Of a DNA stretch of 6,183 nucleotides, positions 1-6,083 are shown in pieces. The translations under genes were made by a program, and so were the position numbers. Position 1 is the stretch's first letter, and every line of letters starts with the position of its first letter. Source of the stretch: Oscillospiraceae bacterium (GTDB taxonomy: Bacteria > Bacillota > Clostridia > Oscillospirales > Ruminococcaceae); the NCBI GenBank assembly GCA_017394475.1, contig JAFPYQ010000429.1:1-6183 (forward strand). The letters run 5' to 3'. The notes below the pieces were generated by a model that saw only the letters and a program-made list of their open reading frames with translations, was not told the DNA's origin and did not search any database.

Positions 1-110
1 AAATCTAAAACCGCCATCTCGAATATTATGTTTGAATGTCTTATGGAGCCTCATATGATTTTGAGGGTTATTTTTGAAAATTGATTTCCGTGGGGGTTTC
101 CCCGCCCCTC

Positions 111-139
111 TTGACATTTCTGTATTTTTGTGGTATAAT
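111..139 (+). promoter_or_regulatory. Consensus sigma-70/SigA promoter of the yceD-rpmF unit
   Basis: TTGACA at 111-116 and TATAAT at 134-139 are both perfect matches to the housekeeping sigma factor consensus, and they are separated by the ideal 17 bp. The expected transcription start is near 146. That leaves a leader of only about 20 nt before the ATG at 165 and shows that the reading frame open further upstream (from 81) is not the coding start. A promoter this strong fits a ribosomal protein unit. The start point is inferred from the spacing, not observed. Confidence 0.9.
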
Positions 140-164
140 CAACAAATGTGTTTGTGGTGCATTC

Positions 165-623
165 ATGACTATAAATGTTAGTGATATTTTTGAGAATGTA
201 GGCGAATATCCGTACAAGGCAGAGATCTCCCTTGAAGAGCTGAAAGGCCTGAAAGGCTTTGAGTTCATATCTCCCATCTCGCTGGATATACTGTTCCGGA
301 ACCGCGCAGGTATCGTAACACTGGAATATTCCGCCGAAAGCGAGCTCAGCGTAAAATGTGACCGTTGTCTCAAGCCCATCATCCGCAGGGAGAAAAAGAG
401 CTTTGAGCACGTTATGGCACATTCTCTGGCCAACGGGGATGAGAATGACGATTATATCGTCGTTCCGGACTATGTTGCAGATATGACGGAGATAGCGCTC
501 ACGGATATACTGCTGGAATTCCCGTCAAAAATACTGTGCACCGATGACTGCAAGGGGCTGTGCCCCGTCTGCGGAACAGATCTCAATGAAACAGACTGCG
601 GTCATACACACAGCGAAGACTGA
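165..623 (+). CDS. DUF177/YceD family protein, ribosome large-subunit associated
   Basis: This 152-residue protein belongs to the DUF177 (YceD) family, which in bacteria and plastids is linked to 23S rRNA accumulation and large-subunit assembly and is commonly encoded just before rpmF, as here. The visible signature is a first CxxC pair (C65, C68, in KCDRCLKP), an acidic middle, and a C-terminal cysteine cluster (C125, C129, C133, C136, C145) containing the family-typical DCKGLCPVCGTDLN. The cysteines suggest metal binding, which is inference. The ATG at 165 is chosen because it lies about 20 nt after the predicted transcription start; the frame is open back to 81, but that lies upstream of the promoter. 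A GGTG at 156-159 serves as a weak ribosome binding site. The length is normal for the family. The exact molecular role is not established for this lineage. Confidence 0.93.
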   Translation: MTINVSDIFENVGEYPYKAEISLEELKGLKGFEFISPISLDILFRNRAGIVTLEYSAESELSVKCDRCLKPIIRREKKSFEHVMAHSLANGDENDDYIVVPDYVADMTEIALTDILLEFPSKILCTDDCKGLCPVCGTDLNETDCGHTHSED

Positions 624-634
624 TGTCAGATACT

Positions 635-680
635 ATAAGGCCGCGGAAGCTGCGGCATAAGTAACTTTATGCGGTCTTAT
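635..680 (+). promoter_or_regulatory. Possible structured RNA element in the yceD-rpmF gap
   Basis: Bases 635-644 (ATAAGGCCGC) can pair with 671-680 (GCGGTCTTAT) over ten positions with a single G-U pair (640/675). Two competing hairpins use the same bases: GCCGC 640-644 with GCGGC 652-656, and GCATAA 655-660 with TTATGC 667-672. No T-run follows, so this is not an intrinsic terminator. The stem ends 12 nt before the rpmF ribosome binding site. It may be a processing site or an autoregulatory leader for L32; both are inference. Confidence 0.4.
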
Positions 681-692
681 CTTACTTTATAT

Positions 693-702
693 AAAGGAGG
701 TG
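693..702 (+). promoter_or_regulatory. Strong ribosome binding site of rpmF
   Basis: AAAGGAGGTG is an almost full-length complement to the 3' end of 16S rRNA and sits 6 nt before the ATG at 709. It decides the start: an in-frame GTG at 700 lies inside the binding site itself and cannot be the initiator. It is the only full-length site in the window, which fits a highly translated ribosomal protein. Confidence 0.9.
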
Positions 703-708
703 CTACGA

Positions 709-894
709 ATGGCAGTACCAAAGAGAAAAACTTCCAAAGCAAGGCGTGACAAAAGACGCAGTGCTGTTTGGAAACTGAATGCTCCTGCATTGTCGAGATG
801 CTCTCACTGCGGCGAGCTCGTTCCTCCCCATAAGGTTTGCAAGAATTGCGGATATTATAAGGGTGTAGAGGTTATCAGCAGCAAAGAGGCATAA
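709..894 (+). CDS. rpmF: 50S ribosomal protein L32 (bL32)
   Basis: This 61-residue protein is bL32, a small zinc-ribbon component of the large ribosomal subunit. The start MAVPKRKTSKARRDKRR is diagnostic: a conserved MAVPK, then a basic rRNA-binding tail. The C-terminal half carries C31-x2-C34 and C44-x2-C47, the four zinc ligands, so this is the zinc-containing (C+) form rather than a zinc-independent paralogue. The length of about 60 residues is normal. It lies 85 nt after the DUF177 gene, a pairing conserved widely in bacteria, and is followed 7 nt later by an intrinsic terminator, so it is probably the last gene of its transcript. In many bacteria rpmF is followed by plsX; here it is not. 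Confidence 0.98.
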   Translation: MAVPKRKTSKARRDKRRSAVWKLNAPALSRCSHCGELVPPHKVCKNCGYYKGVEVISSKEA

Positions 895-901
895 GAATTA
901 C

Positions 902-939
902 GGGCAGGAAAGCATATGTCTTTACTGCCCTGTTCTTTT
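902..939 (+). terminator. Intrinsic terminator after rpmF
   Basis: GGGCAG (902-907) pairs perfectly with CTGCCC (925-930). After one mismatch, AAAG (909-912) pairs with CTTT (920-923) inside the stem, closing a short loop around CATATGT. The stem is followed by TGTTCTTTT (931-939), a T-rich but interrupted tail. It begins 7 nt after the rpmF stop codon. The imperfect T-run means some read-through into the next gene is possible. Confidence 0.8.
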
Positions 940-995
940 AGAAATCATATCATATCAAAAACCAAGAAATAAACATATAAAAAGGTATATCTCAG

Positions 996-1025
996 ATGAA
1001 AGAAATCATAATGCTTTTCGGGTAA
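996..1025 (+). CDS. Possible nine-codon leader ORF (MKEIIMLFG)
   Basis: ATG at 996 opens a nine-codon frame ending with TAA at 1023-1025, 19 nt before the start of the DUF512 gene. AAAGG at 981-985 lies at the same register relative to the ATG as the binding sites of the real genes nearby, so initiation here is plausible. The stop codon falls inside a hairpin (1015-1040) that reaches the binding site of the next gene. The peptide has no recognisable composition bias, so nothing suggests amino-acid attenuation. A frame this short can easily arise by chance. Translation is unproven. Confidence 0.3.
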   Translation: MKEIIMLFG

Positions 1026-1040
1026 ATACCCGTGTGAAAA
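1015..1040 (+). promoter_or_regulatory. Leader hairpin touching the DUF512-gene ribosome binding site
   Basis: GGGT (1020-1023) pairs with ACCC (1028-1031) around an AAAT loop. The stem can continue either as C1019-G1032 or, with a four-base bulge (1032-1035), as TTTTC 1015-1019 with GAAAA 1036-1040. The longer form ties up the last two bases of the GTGA (1034-1037) that is the only visible binding site for the ATG at 1045. The stem is short and its lower part is A-T only, so its stability is uncertain. Confidence 0.35.
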
Positions 1041-1044
1041 ATAA

Positions 1045-2352
1045 ATGTCTGTTATCATAAATTCGGTGAAAAAAGGCAGTCCCGCGGATATACACGGTAT
1101 ATGTACGGGCGATGAGCTTATCGCCGTGAACAACCATCCCATAAGAGATGTTCTCGACTACATGTACTACTGCGCCGAGAACAGCCTTTCCGTGGCATAC
1201 AGGCACGAGGGCAGGATATATATAAAACGCATCCATAAGAGCGAGTTCGATGACTTAGGCCTTGAATTCGAGACCTTTCTTATGGATAAAAAACAGCACT
1301 GTAAGAACAAGTGCGTCTTCTGCTTTATAGATCAGCTCCCGAAGGGTATGCGCGATACCCTTTATTTCAAGGATGATGATGCCCGTCTTTCCTTTCTTCA
1401 GGGCAATTATATAACGCTCACCAATCTCACCGATGATGATGTGCAGCGTATAATAGACATGCGCCTGAATGTAAACGTTTCCGTCCACACCACCAATCCG
1501 GAGCTGAGAGTGAAGATGATGAAAAATCCTCACTCCGGGGAGGATCTGCGCTTTCTGTGGAAAATGGCAGAGGCAGGGATAATGATAAATGCCCAGATAG
1601 TCCTCTGTCCCGATCTCAATGACGGGGATGAGCTGCGCAGGACCCTTTCCGATCTGGGCTCACTTATGCCCTCCATATCAAGCGTGGCAGTAGTCCCGCT
1701 GGGCGTTACAAAATTCCGTGAAGGGCTCTATCCGCTGCGGCAGTTTGAAAAGGAAGATGCCATTTCCGCCATAGAGATAATCGAGGGCTTTCAGAAGGAA
1801 TTCCTTGAAAAATACGGCACAAGGCTCGTGTTCCCGTCGGATGAGTTCTATCTGAAAGCAGGTCTCCCCATGCCTCCGGAGGAGTTCTATGAGGGGTATC
1901 CTCAGTATGAGAACGGAGTGGGGATGCTGCGCTCCATCGAGGACGAGTTTTTCTCCGCCCTTGACGGCACTGCGGTAAAAAGGCATAAAACAAGGGTCGT
2001 ATCCATTGCAACAGGGGTCTCCGCCTATGACCATATCGCAAAGTTCGCACAGGCGGCAAATGAACGCTTCCCCTATATACACTGCAATGTTTTCAGGATA
2101 ATAAACGAATTTTTCGGTGAGACCATCACCGTGACAGGGCTCCTGACAGCTCAGGATATAATAAAGCAGCTAAGGGGGAAAAGGCTGGGCACGGAGCTGC
2201 TCCTCTCCTCCTCCATGATAAAGAAGGACAGTGACCTGTTCCTTGATGATATGCACATTTCCGACGTGGAGCGGGAACTGGATATAAAAGTGCGCCTTGT
2301 GGAGAACGACGGCAAGGCACTTCTTGATGCAATACTAAAAAGTGACAAGTGA
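1045..2352 (+). CDS. PDZ domain plus radical SAM, DUF512 family protein of unknown function
   Basis: This 435-residue protein belongs to the DUF512/radical SAM family that often precedes der in Clostridia; its reaction is unknown. Residues 1-60 form a PDZ-like domain (VIINSVKKGSPADIHGI, then TGDELIAVNNHPI). Next comes the iron-sulfur motif C86-x3-C90-x2-C93 (CKNKCVFC), the arrangement that binds the 4Fe-4S cluster in radical SAM enzymes, followed by FIDQLPKGMR. The core has family blocks SVHTTNPELR (146-155), QIVLCPDLNDG (184-194), PSDEFY (264-269) and GVGMLR (291-296). The C-terminal DUF512 part has VTGLLTAQDI (363-372) and SSMIKKDSDLFLDD (389-402). The start is firm: an in-frame TAA sits directly before the ATG. 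The binding site is a weak GTGA at 1034-1037. Der begins 6 nt downstream, suggesting shared expression and perhaps a ribosome-related role (inference). Confidence 0.9.
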   Translation: MSVIINSVKKGSPADIHGICTGDELIAVNNHPIRDVLDYMYYCAENSLSVAYRHEGRIYIKRIHKSEFDDLGLEFETFLMDKKQHCKNKCVFCFIDQLPKGMRDTLYFKDDDARLSFLQGNYITLTNLTDDDVQRIIDMRLNVNVSVHTTNPELRVKMMKNPHSGEDLRFLWKMAEAGIMINAQIVLCPDLNDGDELRRTLSDLGSLMPSISSVAVVPLGVTKFREGLYPLRQFEKEDAISAIEIIEGFQKEFLEKYGTRLVFPSDEFYLKAGLPMPPEEFYEGYPQYENGVGMLRSIEDEFFSALDGTAVKRHKTRVVSIATGVSAYDHIAKFAQAANERFPYIHCNVFRIINEFFGETITVTGLLTAQDIIKQLRGKRLGTELLLSSSMIKKDSDLFLDDMHISDVERELDIKVRLVENDGKALLDAILKSDK

Positions 2353-2358
2353 GATAAT

Positions 2359-3690
2359 ATGAGTAAACCTATATGCGCCATAGTGGGCAGACCCAACACG
2401 GGCAAGAGCTCGCTTTTCAACAGACTTACGGGAAAGCGTCTTTCCATAGTGGAAGACACACCGGGCGTTACCCGTGACCGCATCTATTCCGAGTGCGAAT
2501 GGTGCGGAAAAGAGTTCATGCTCGTCGATACGGGCGGCATCGAACCCCGCTCGGATGATATAATACTCGCACAGATGAGAAGACAGGCTCAGATCGCCAT
2601 AGACAAGGCGGATGTCATCGTCCTGCTCACCGATATAAAGTGCGGCGTCACCGCCAATGACAGCGATGTTGCGGCTATGCTCCAGAGATCGGGCAAGCCT
2701 GTCATCCTCGCTGTGAACAAGTGCGACAGAGTGGGTGAGCCTGCTCCGGAATTCTATGAGTTCTACAACCTGGGACTGGGGGACCCCATAGCTGTTTCTG
2801 CAGAGCATGGCTATGGCACCGGCGACCTGCTGGATGAGGTGATAAAGTATCTCCCCGATGAGCATGAGGAACCGGCGGGCGAAGATACCATCAGAGTGGC
2901 TGTCATAGGCAAGCCCAACTCCGGCAAATCCTCCCTCATAAACTTCATTTCGGGTGAGGAGCGCGCGATAGTTTCGGACATCGCGGGCACCACAAGGGAT
3001 GCCACAGACAGCATAATAGAACGCGAGGACGGACGCTATGTGTTCGTTGACACCGCGGGCATACGAAAAAAGTCCAAGGTCACCGAAAAGATAGAGCATT
3101 ACAGCGTCCTGCGTGCATATATGGCCATAGACGGTGCGGATGTGGCTGTCATCATGATAGACGGCACCGAGGGCTTTACCGAGCAGGATTCCAAGATAGC
3201 GGGCTATGCCCATGAAAAGGGCAAGGCCTGCATAGTGGCTGTCAACAAGTGGGATATAGTGGACAAGAACACCCACACCATGGATGAATACAAAAAGCGC
3301 CTTGAAGAGGATTTCTCCTTCATGTCCTATGTGCCCTTCATATTCATTTCCGCAAAGACCGGGCAGAGAGTGGACAAGCTCTTTGAGATGATAAAGAGCG
3401 TATACTCCCAGAACTGCATGCGCATCACCACAGGTATGCTCAACGATGTTCTTGCATACGCCACCGCAAGAGTACAGCCCCCTTCGGACAAGGGGCGCAG
3501 GCTCAAGATATACTACATCACACAGGCGTCCACAAAGCCGCCTACGTTCGTGGTGTTCGTGAACCGTGCGGACCTGTTCCACTTCTCCTATCAGAGATAT
3601 ATAGAAAATCAGATACGGCAGACCTTCGGACTCACCGGGACACCTGTCCGTTTCATAACCCGCGAAAGGGATAAAAAGGACGTTAAATAA
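2359..3690 (+). CDS. der: Ribosome-assembly GTPase Der (EngA), two GTPase domains
   Basis: Der is an essential GTPase with two tandem G domains and a C-terminal KH-like domain that acts in late assembly of the 50S subunit. At 443 residues it has the usual length for Gram-positive bacteria. The first G domain shows GRPNTGKS (10-17), DTGG (57-60), NKCD (120-123) and SA (147-148). The second shows GKPNSGKS (184-191), DTAG (231-234), NKWD (296-299) and SAKTG (331-335). The KH-like domain runs from about 350 to 440 and includes RRLKIYYITQASTKPPTF. Both P-loops have T or S where V is most common, which should not affect function. The start is the first ATG after an in-frame stop at 2350-2352; GTGA at 2349-2352, overlapping the previous stop codon, is the likely binding site. 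It sits between a radical SAM gene and plsY, with which it overlaps by one base. Confidence 0.98.
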   Translation: MSKPICAIVGRPNTGKSSLFNRLTGKRLSIVEDTPGVTRDRIYSECEWCGKEFMLVDTGGIEPRSDDIILAQMRRQAQIAIDKADVIVLLTDIKCGVTANDSDVAAMLQRSGKPVILAVNKCDRVGEPAPEFYEFYNLGLGDPIAVSAEHGYGTGDLLDEVIKYLPDEHEEPAGEDTIRVAVIGKPNSGKSSLINFISGEERAIVSDIAGTTRDATDSIIEREDGRYVFVDTAGIRKKSKVTEKIEHYSVLRAYMAIDGADVAVIMIDGTEGFTEQDSKIAGYAHEKGKACIVAVNKWDIVDKNTHTMDEYKKRLEEDFSFMSYVPFIFISAKTGQRVDKLFEMIKSVYSQNCMRITTGMLNDVLAYATARVQPPSDKGRRLKIYYITQASTKPPTFVVFVNRADLFHFSYQRYIENQIRQTFGLTGTPVRFITRERDKKDVK

Positions 3691-4358
3691 TGCTTATCCT
3701 GTCACTTATTCTGAGCGCTGTCATTTCCTATCTCCTTGGCAGCCTCAATTCCGCCATAATCGTTGTAAGGCTCCTCAAGCATGAGGATATAAGGGAACAC
3801 GGCAGCAAGAACGCAGGACTTACCAATACCCTGCGCTGCTTCGGAAAGGTGCCTGCACTGTTCACCCTTATAGGCGATCTTTCAAAGGGCATTGTGGCAG
3901 TTCTCCTTTCGCAGCTCATAGTAAAGCTGCTGGCGGGCGAGGGTGCCATAGACCTGCAGCTGGTGGGCTATATCGCAGGCGTGTTCGCCATATTCGGGCA
4001 CATCTTCCCCATATACTACGGTTTCAAGGGCGGCAAGGGCGTTCTTGTGGCAGCATCCATACTCATAGTGATAGACCCCCTGACCTTCGCCATAGTGATA
4101 CCATTTTTCATACTGGTATGTGCGATAACAAGATATGTTTCGGTGGGCTCTATAAGCTCTGCTGTGGCATACCCCATCATCACATTCTGCATAAACCATT
4201 TTGTACGCCACGCTCCCATGGAGCATTGTATATGGTATACCATCTGCACCGCCTGCACAGGCGCACTGCTCATCTATATGCACAGAGCCAACATAAAAAG
4301 GCTGGCAGAAGGCAACGAGAACAAGCTCAGCTTCGGGAAGAAAAAAGAAGCTGAATGA
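3690..4358 (+). CDS. plsY: Acyl-phosphate:glycerol-3-phosphate acyltransferase PlsY
   Basis: PlsY is an inner-membrane enzyme that moves an acyl group from acyl-phosphate (made by PlsX) to glycerol 3-phosphate, giving lysophosphatidic acid. The 222-residue chain is strongly hydrophobic with about six or seven membrane segments. The family's active-site loops are visible: SYLLGSLNSA (13-22), DIREHGSKNAGLTN (33-46), GDLSKG (62-67), GHIFPIYYGFKGGKGV (103-118), RYVSVGSISSA (148-158) and HRANIKRL (198-205). The loop usually written GSGN is GSKN here, with a lysine for glycine at position 40. A charged tail (about 206-222) makes it slightly longer than many relatives. The ATG shares a base with the der stop codon (TAATG), and AAAAAGGA at 3673-3680 is a good binding site, so translation is probably coupled to der. 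Its substrate is produced by GpsA, encoded downstream. Confidence 0.96.
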   Translation: MLILSLILSAVISYLLGSLNSAIIVVRLLKHEDIREHGSKNAGLTNTLRCFGKVPALFTLIGDLSKGIVAVLLSQLIVKLLAGEGAIDLQLVGYIAGVFAIFGHIFPIYYGFKGGKGVLVAASILIVIDPLTFAIVIPFFILVCAITRYVSVGSISSAVAYPIITFCINHFVRHAPMEHCIWYTICTACTGALLIYMHRANIKRLAEGNENKLSFGKKKEAE

Positions 4359-4411
4359 ACAAACAGATCATGACATCCGGTACAGCCCGATAAACAACAG
4401 AGCTTTTACAG

Positions 4412-4440
4412 TTGACAGCAAGATAAAATCAAGACATACA
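4412..4440 (+). promoter_or_regulatory. Possible promoter before gpsA
   Basis: TTGACA at 4412-4417 is a perfect -35 element. At the ideal 17-bp spacing the -10 position holds CATACA (4435-4440), which keeps only the central ATA. It lies in the 135-nt plsY-gpsA gap, which is unusually long for an otherwise tight cluster. No terminator is visible after plsY, so gpsA may be read both from here and from upstream. The weak -10 keeps confidence low. Confidence 0.35.
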
Positions 4441-4493
4441 GCAACATACTTAAAACAAAGCGGAGTACCGTTCAGATCAAGATAGGTGGATAT

Positions 4494-5498
4494 ATGGCAA
4501 AGATAACTGTTCTGGGCTCGGGGGCATTCGGCCTCGCCCTTGCAATAACCGCAAATTCCAACGGCCACGATGTTACGGTGTGGTCGGCATTTGAAAGCGA
4601 GATAAATGATATAAAGCGTGATGGAGAGAACAAGGCAAAGCTCCCCGGCGTGCATATAAGCGAAAAGATCGCCCTTACAACTGATATTTCCAGCGCAAAG
4701 GGTGCCGATCTCGTCATATTCGGCATACCCGTCAATTTCCTGAGGAATGTTGCAAAGCAGGCAGCGCCCTTTATAGATGAAAAGACCGTCATCGTAAACA
4801 CGGGCAAGGGGCTCGAGGCAGGTTCCCTGCTCAGGATGAGCGAGCTGCTCAAAGAGGAGCTGGGGCGCAGCGTCGTGGTGCTCACAGGGCCTTCCCATGC
4901 CGAGGAAGTGGCGATAGGCATGCCCACCACCGTTGCTGTGGCAGCGGAAAATATGAATGAAGCCGAATATGTTCAGGAACTGCTTTCGAGCAGCACCCTG
5001 CGCATATATCTCAATGATGATGTCATAGGCTGCGAGATAGGCGGCGCTATGAAGAACATAATCGCCCTGTGCGCAGGTATCCTGGACGGCATGGGCTTCG
5101 GTGACAACACCAAGGCTGCCCTTATGACAAGGGGCATCTGGGAGATATCCCGCTTAGGACTGGCTCTGGGCGGAAAGGCAGAGACCTTTGCAGGGCTCAC
5201 AGGCATAGGCGACCTTATCGTCACCTGTACGAGTGTCCATTCCAGGAACCACCGTGCGGGAGAACTCATCGGAAAGGGATTTACTCCCGAAGAGGCTGTA
5301 AAGAAGGTAGGCACGGTGGAGGGCTACTTCTGCGCAAAGGCAGCCTATGAGATGTCACAGAAATACAATGTATCCATGCCTATAACCGAGCAGTGCTACA
5401 GGGTACTGTATGAGGGCTACGACCCCCACGTTGCCCTGCGCTCCCTTATGGACAGACCCAACAAGAGCGAGAACGAATCCGAAGTGTTCAAGGTGTGA
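4494..5498 (+). CDS. gpsA: NAD(P)H-dependent glycerol-3-phosphate dehydrogenase
   Basis: GpsA reduces dihydroxyacetone phosphate to sn-glycerol 3-phosphate in the cytoplasm, supplying the backbone for phospholipids. The 334-residue length is typical. The N-terminal Rossmann fold carries GSGAFG (8-13) for the dinucleotide. Substrate and catalytic blocks follow: TGKGLE with K105, GPSHAEEVA (132-140), GAMKN with the expected catalytic K187, GDNTKAALMTRG (203-214), GLTGIGDL (234-241), SRNHRAG (250-256) and EG (276-277). All key residues are present. The ATG at 4494 places the Rossmann motif at the usual distance from the N-terminus, and AGGTG at 4484-4488 is the likely binding site. The product is the acceptor used by PlsY, encoded 135 nt upstream; the gap holds a possible separate promoter. 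Confidence 0.97.
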   Translation: MAKITVLGSGAFGLALAITANSNGHDVTVWSAFESEINDIKRDGENKAKLPGVHISEKIALTTDISSAKGADLVIFGIPVNFLRNVAKQAAPFIDEKTVIVNTGKGLEAGSLLRMSELLKEELGRSVVVLTGPSHAEEVAIGMPTTVAVAAENMNEAEYVQELLSSSTLRIYLNDDVIGCEIGGAMKNIIALCAGILDGMGFGDNTKAALMTRGIWEISRLGLALGGKAETFAGLTGIGDLIVTCTSVHSRNHRAGELIGKGFTPEEAVKKVGTVEGYFCAKAAYEMSQKYNVSMPITEQCYRVLYEGYDPHVALRSLMDRPNKSENESEVFKV

Positions 5499-5532
5499 GA
5501 CGACCGCAGCCCTTCACGGGAAGTGACTTATC

Positions 5533-6030
5533 ATGAGCGTTCCAAAAGAGTTTAAAGTGCCGTGGCAGGATATTTCAAAATATCCCGCAGGTGTTGAGAA
5601 AAAGGCGCGTGAAGCTATACGGGCGCGGAATATACAGCTGTTGCTCATATATCTGTTTGTGGTTTTTGTTATGAGCCTTCCCGCACTTATGATACCGACA
5701 TGGTGGGGCGAATTGCTCTGGATCCTGTTCTTTGTTGCCGTATTCGGCATTGCATTTTATTTTGACTGTGTAAAGATATCACAGGACGGTCTCAAAGTAT
5801 ATAAAGACAAAGTTTTTTACTACAACAAATCGGAAATAGTATACAGAGGGCGCACTTTTCCCCATGTTATCACAGAAAAAGGCATAAAAGCGGTCATAAT
5901 GGACGAAGCAGTATTTGAAAAAGGCGAAACTGTCTACTGCATAAACCTCGGCAGAGGGCGTGATCCCGTATTCGGCATAAGCTGGACTGAGGAAGAAGAC
6001 GATGTGCAGGAAGAATTTCCCGATATATGA
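5533..6030 (+). CDS. Small membrane protein of unknown function, two transmembrane helices
   Basis: I do not recognise this 165-residue protein. Residues 1-33 are hydrophilic and basic near the membrane (KKAREAIRARN). Two hydrophobic stretches follow, about 34-55 and 58-79, joined by a very short turn (TWWGE), so they form a helical hairpin. The remaining 85 residues are soluble and look like alternating strands (ISQDGLKVYKDKVFYY, then VIMDEAVFEKGETVYCINLG), somewhat like membrane-anchored bacterial PH-type domains, but this resemblance is only by eye. The C-terminus is acidic (EEEDD and EE). With a basic N-terminus and a two-helix hairpin, the soluble domain would be cytoplasmic (inference). 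The start is the first ATG after an in-frame TGA at 5524, with GTGA at 5523-5526 as the binding site. It lies 34 nt after gpsA without a terminator between, so it is probably cotranscribed. Confidence 0.8.
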   Translation: MSVPKEFKVPWQDISKYPAGVEKKAREAIRARNIQLLLIYLFVVFVMSLPALMIPTWWGELLWILFFVAVFGIAFYFDCVKISQDGLKVYKDKVFYYNKSEIVYRGRTFPHVITEKGIKAVIMDEAVFEKGETVYCINLGRGRDPVFGISWTEEEDDVQEEFPDI

Positions 6031-6054
6031 TCTCTTGAAATGGGATGAATGATT

Positions 6055-6083
6055 ATGCCCGAACGGAAAAACGAGAATATAAT
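6055..6083 (+). promoter_or_regulatory. Possible promoter for the gene at the right edge
   Basis: A perfect -10 element TATAAT sits at 6078-6083. At 17-bp spacing the -35 position holds ATGCCC (6055-6060), which matches the consensus at only three of six places. A start near 6090 would give a leader of about 80 nt to the ATG at 6168. A small hairpin, CGGAA 6085-6089 with TTCCG 6094-6098, would lie at the very start of that leader. TATAAT strings are also common by chance in this ATA-rich DNA. Confidence 0.35.

Noticed and set aside
32..59. Second promoter-like pair TTGAAT (32-37) and TATGAT (54-59) with 16-bp spacing
   Set aside because: Both hexamers are imperfect, the DNA is AT-rich, and a perfect promoter lies just downstream, so chance is the simpler explanation.
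1..84. Short frames open to the left edge: + strand frame ending at 84, and - strand starts at 54 and 17
   Set aside because: All are under 30 codons inside the window, none has a clear binding site or recognisable residues, and they conflict with each other. An upstream or divergent gene cannot be supported.
81..164. Upstream extension of the DUF177 gene from a TTG at 81, adding 28 residues
   Set aside because: The extension lies across the perfect promoter at 111-139, so it would not be on the transcript, and the family begins near the ATG at 165.
146..181. An 11-codon frame starting at the predicted transcription start (ATG 146)
   Set aside because: It would be nearly leaderless, has no binding site, and overlaps the DUF177 start in another frame.
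953..981. Promoter for the DUF512 unit using TATAAA at 976-981
   Set aside because: The matching -35 position (TATCAA, 953-958) agrees with the consensus at only two bases. A promoter is expected somewhere in 941-1000 if the terminator works, but I cannot place it.
2335..3582. A 415-codon open frame on the - strand opposite der
   Set aside because: Its residues do not resemble any family, it mirrors the codon pattern of der, and der has every expected motif. It is a shadow of the + strand gene.
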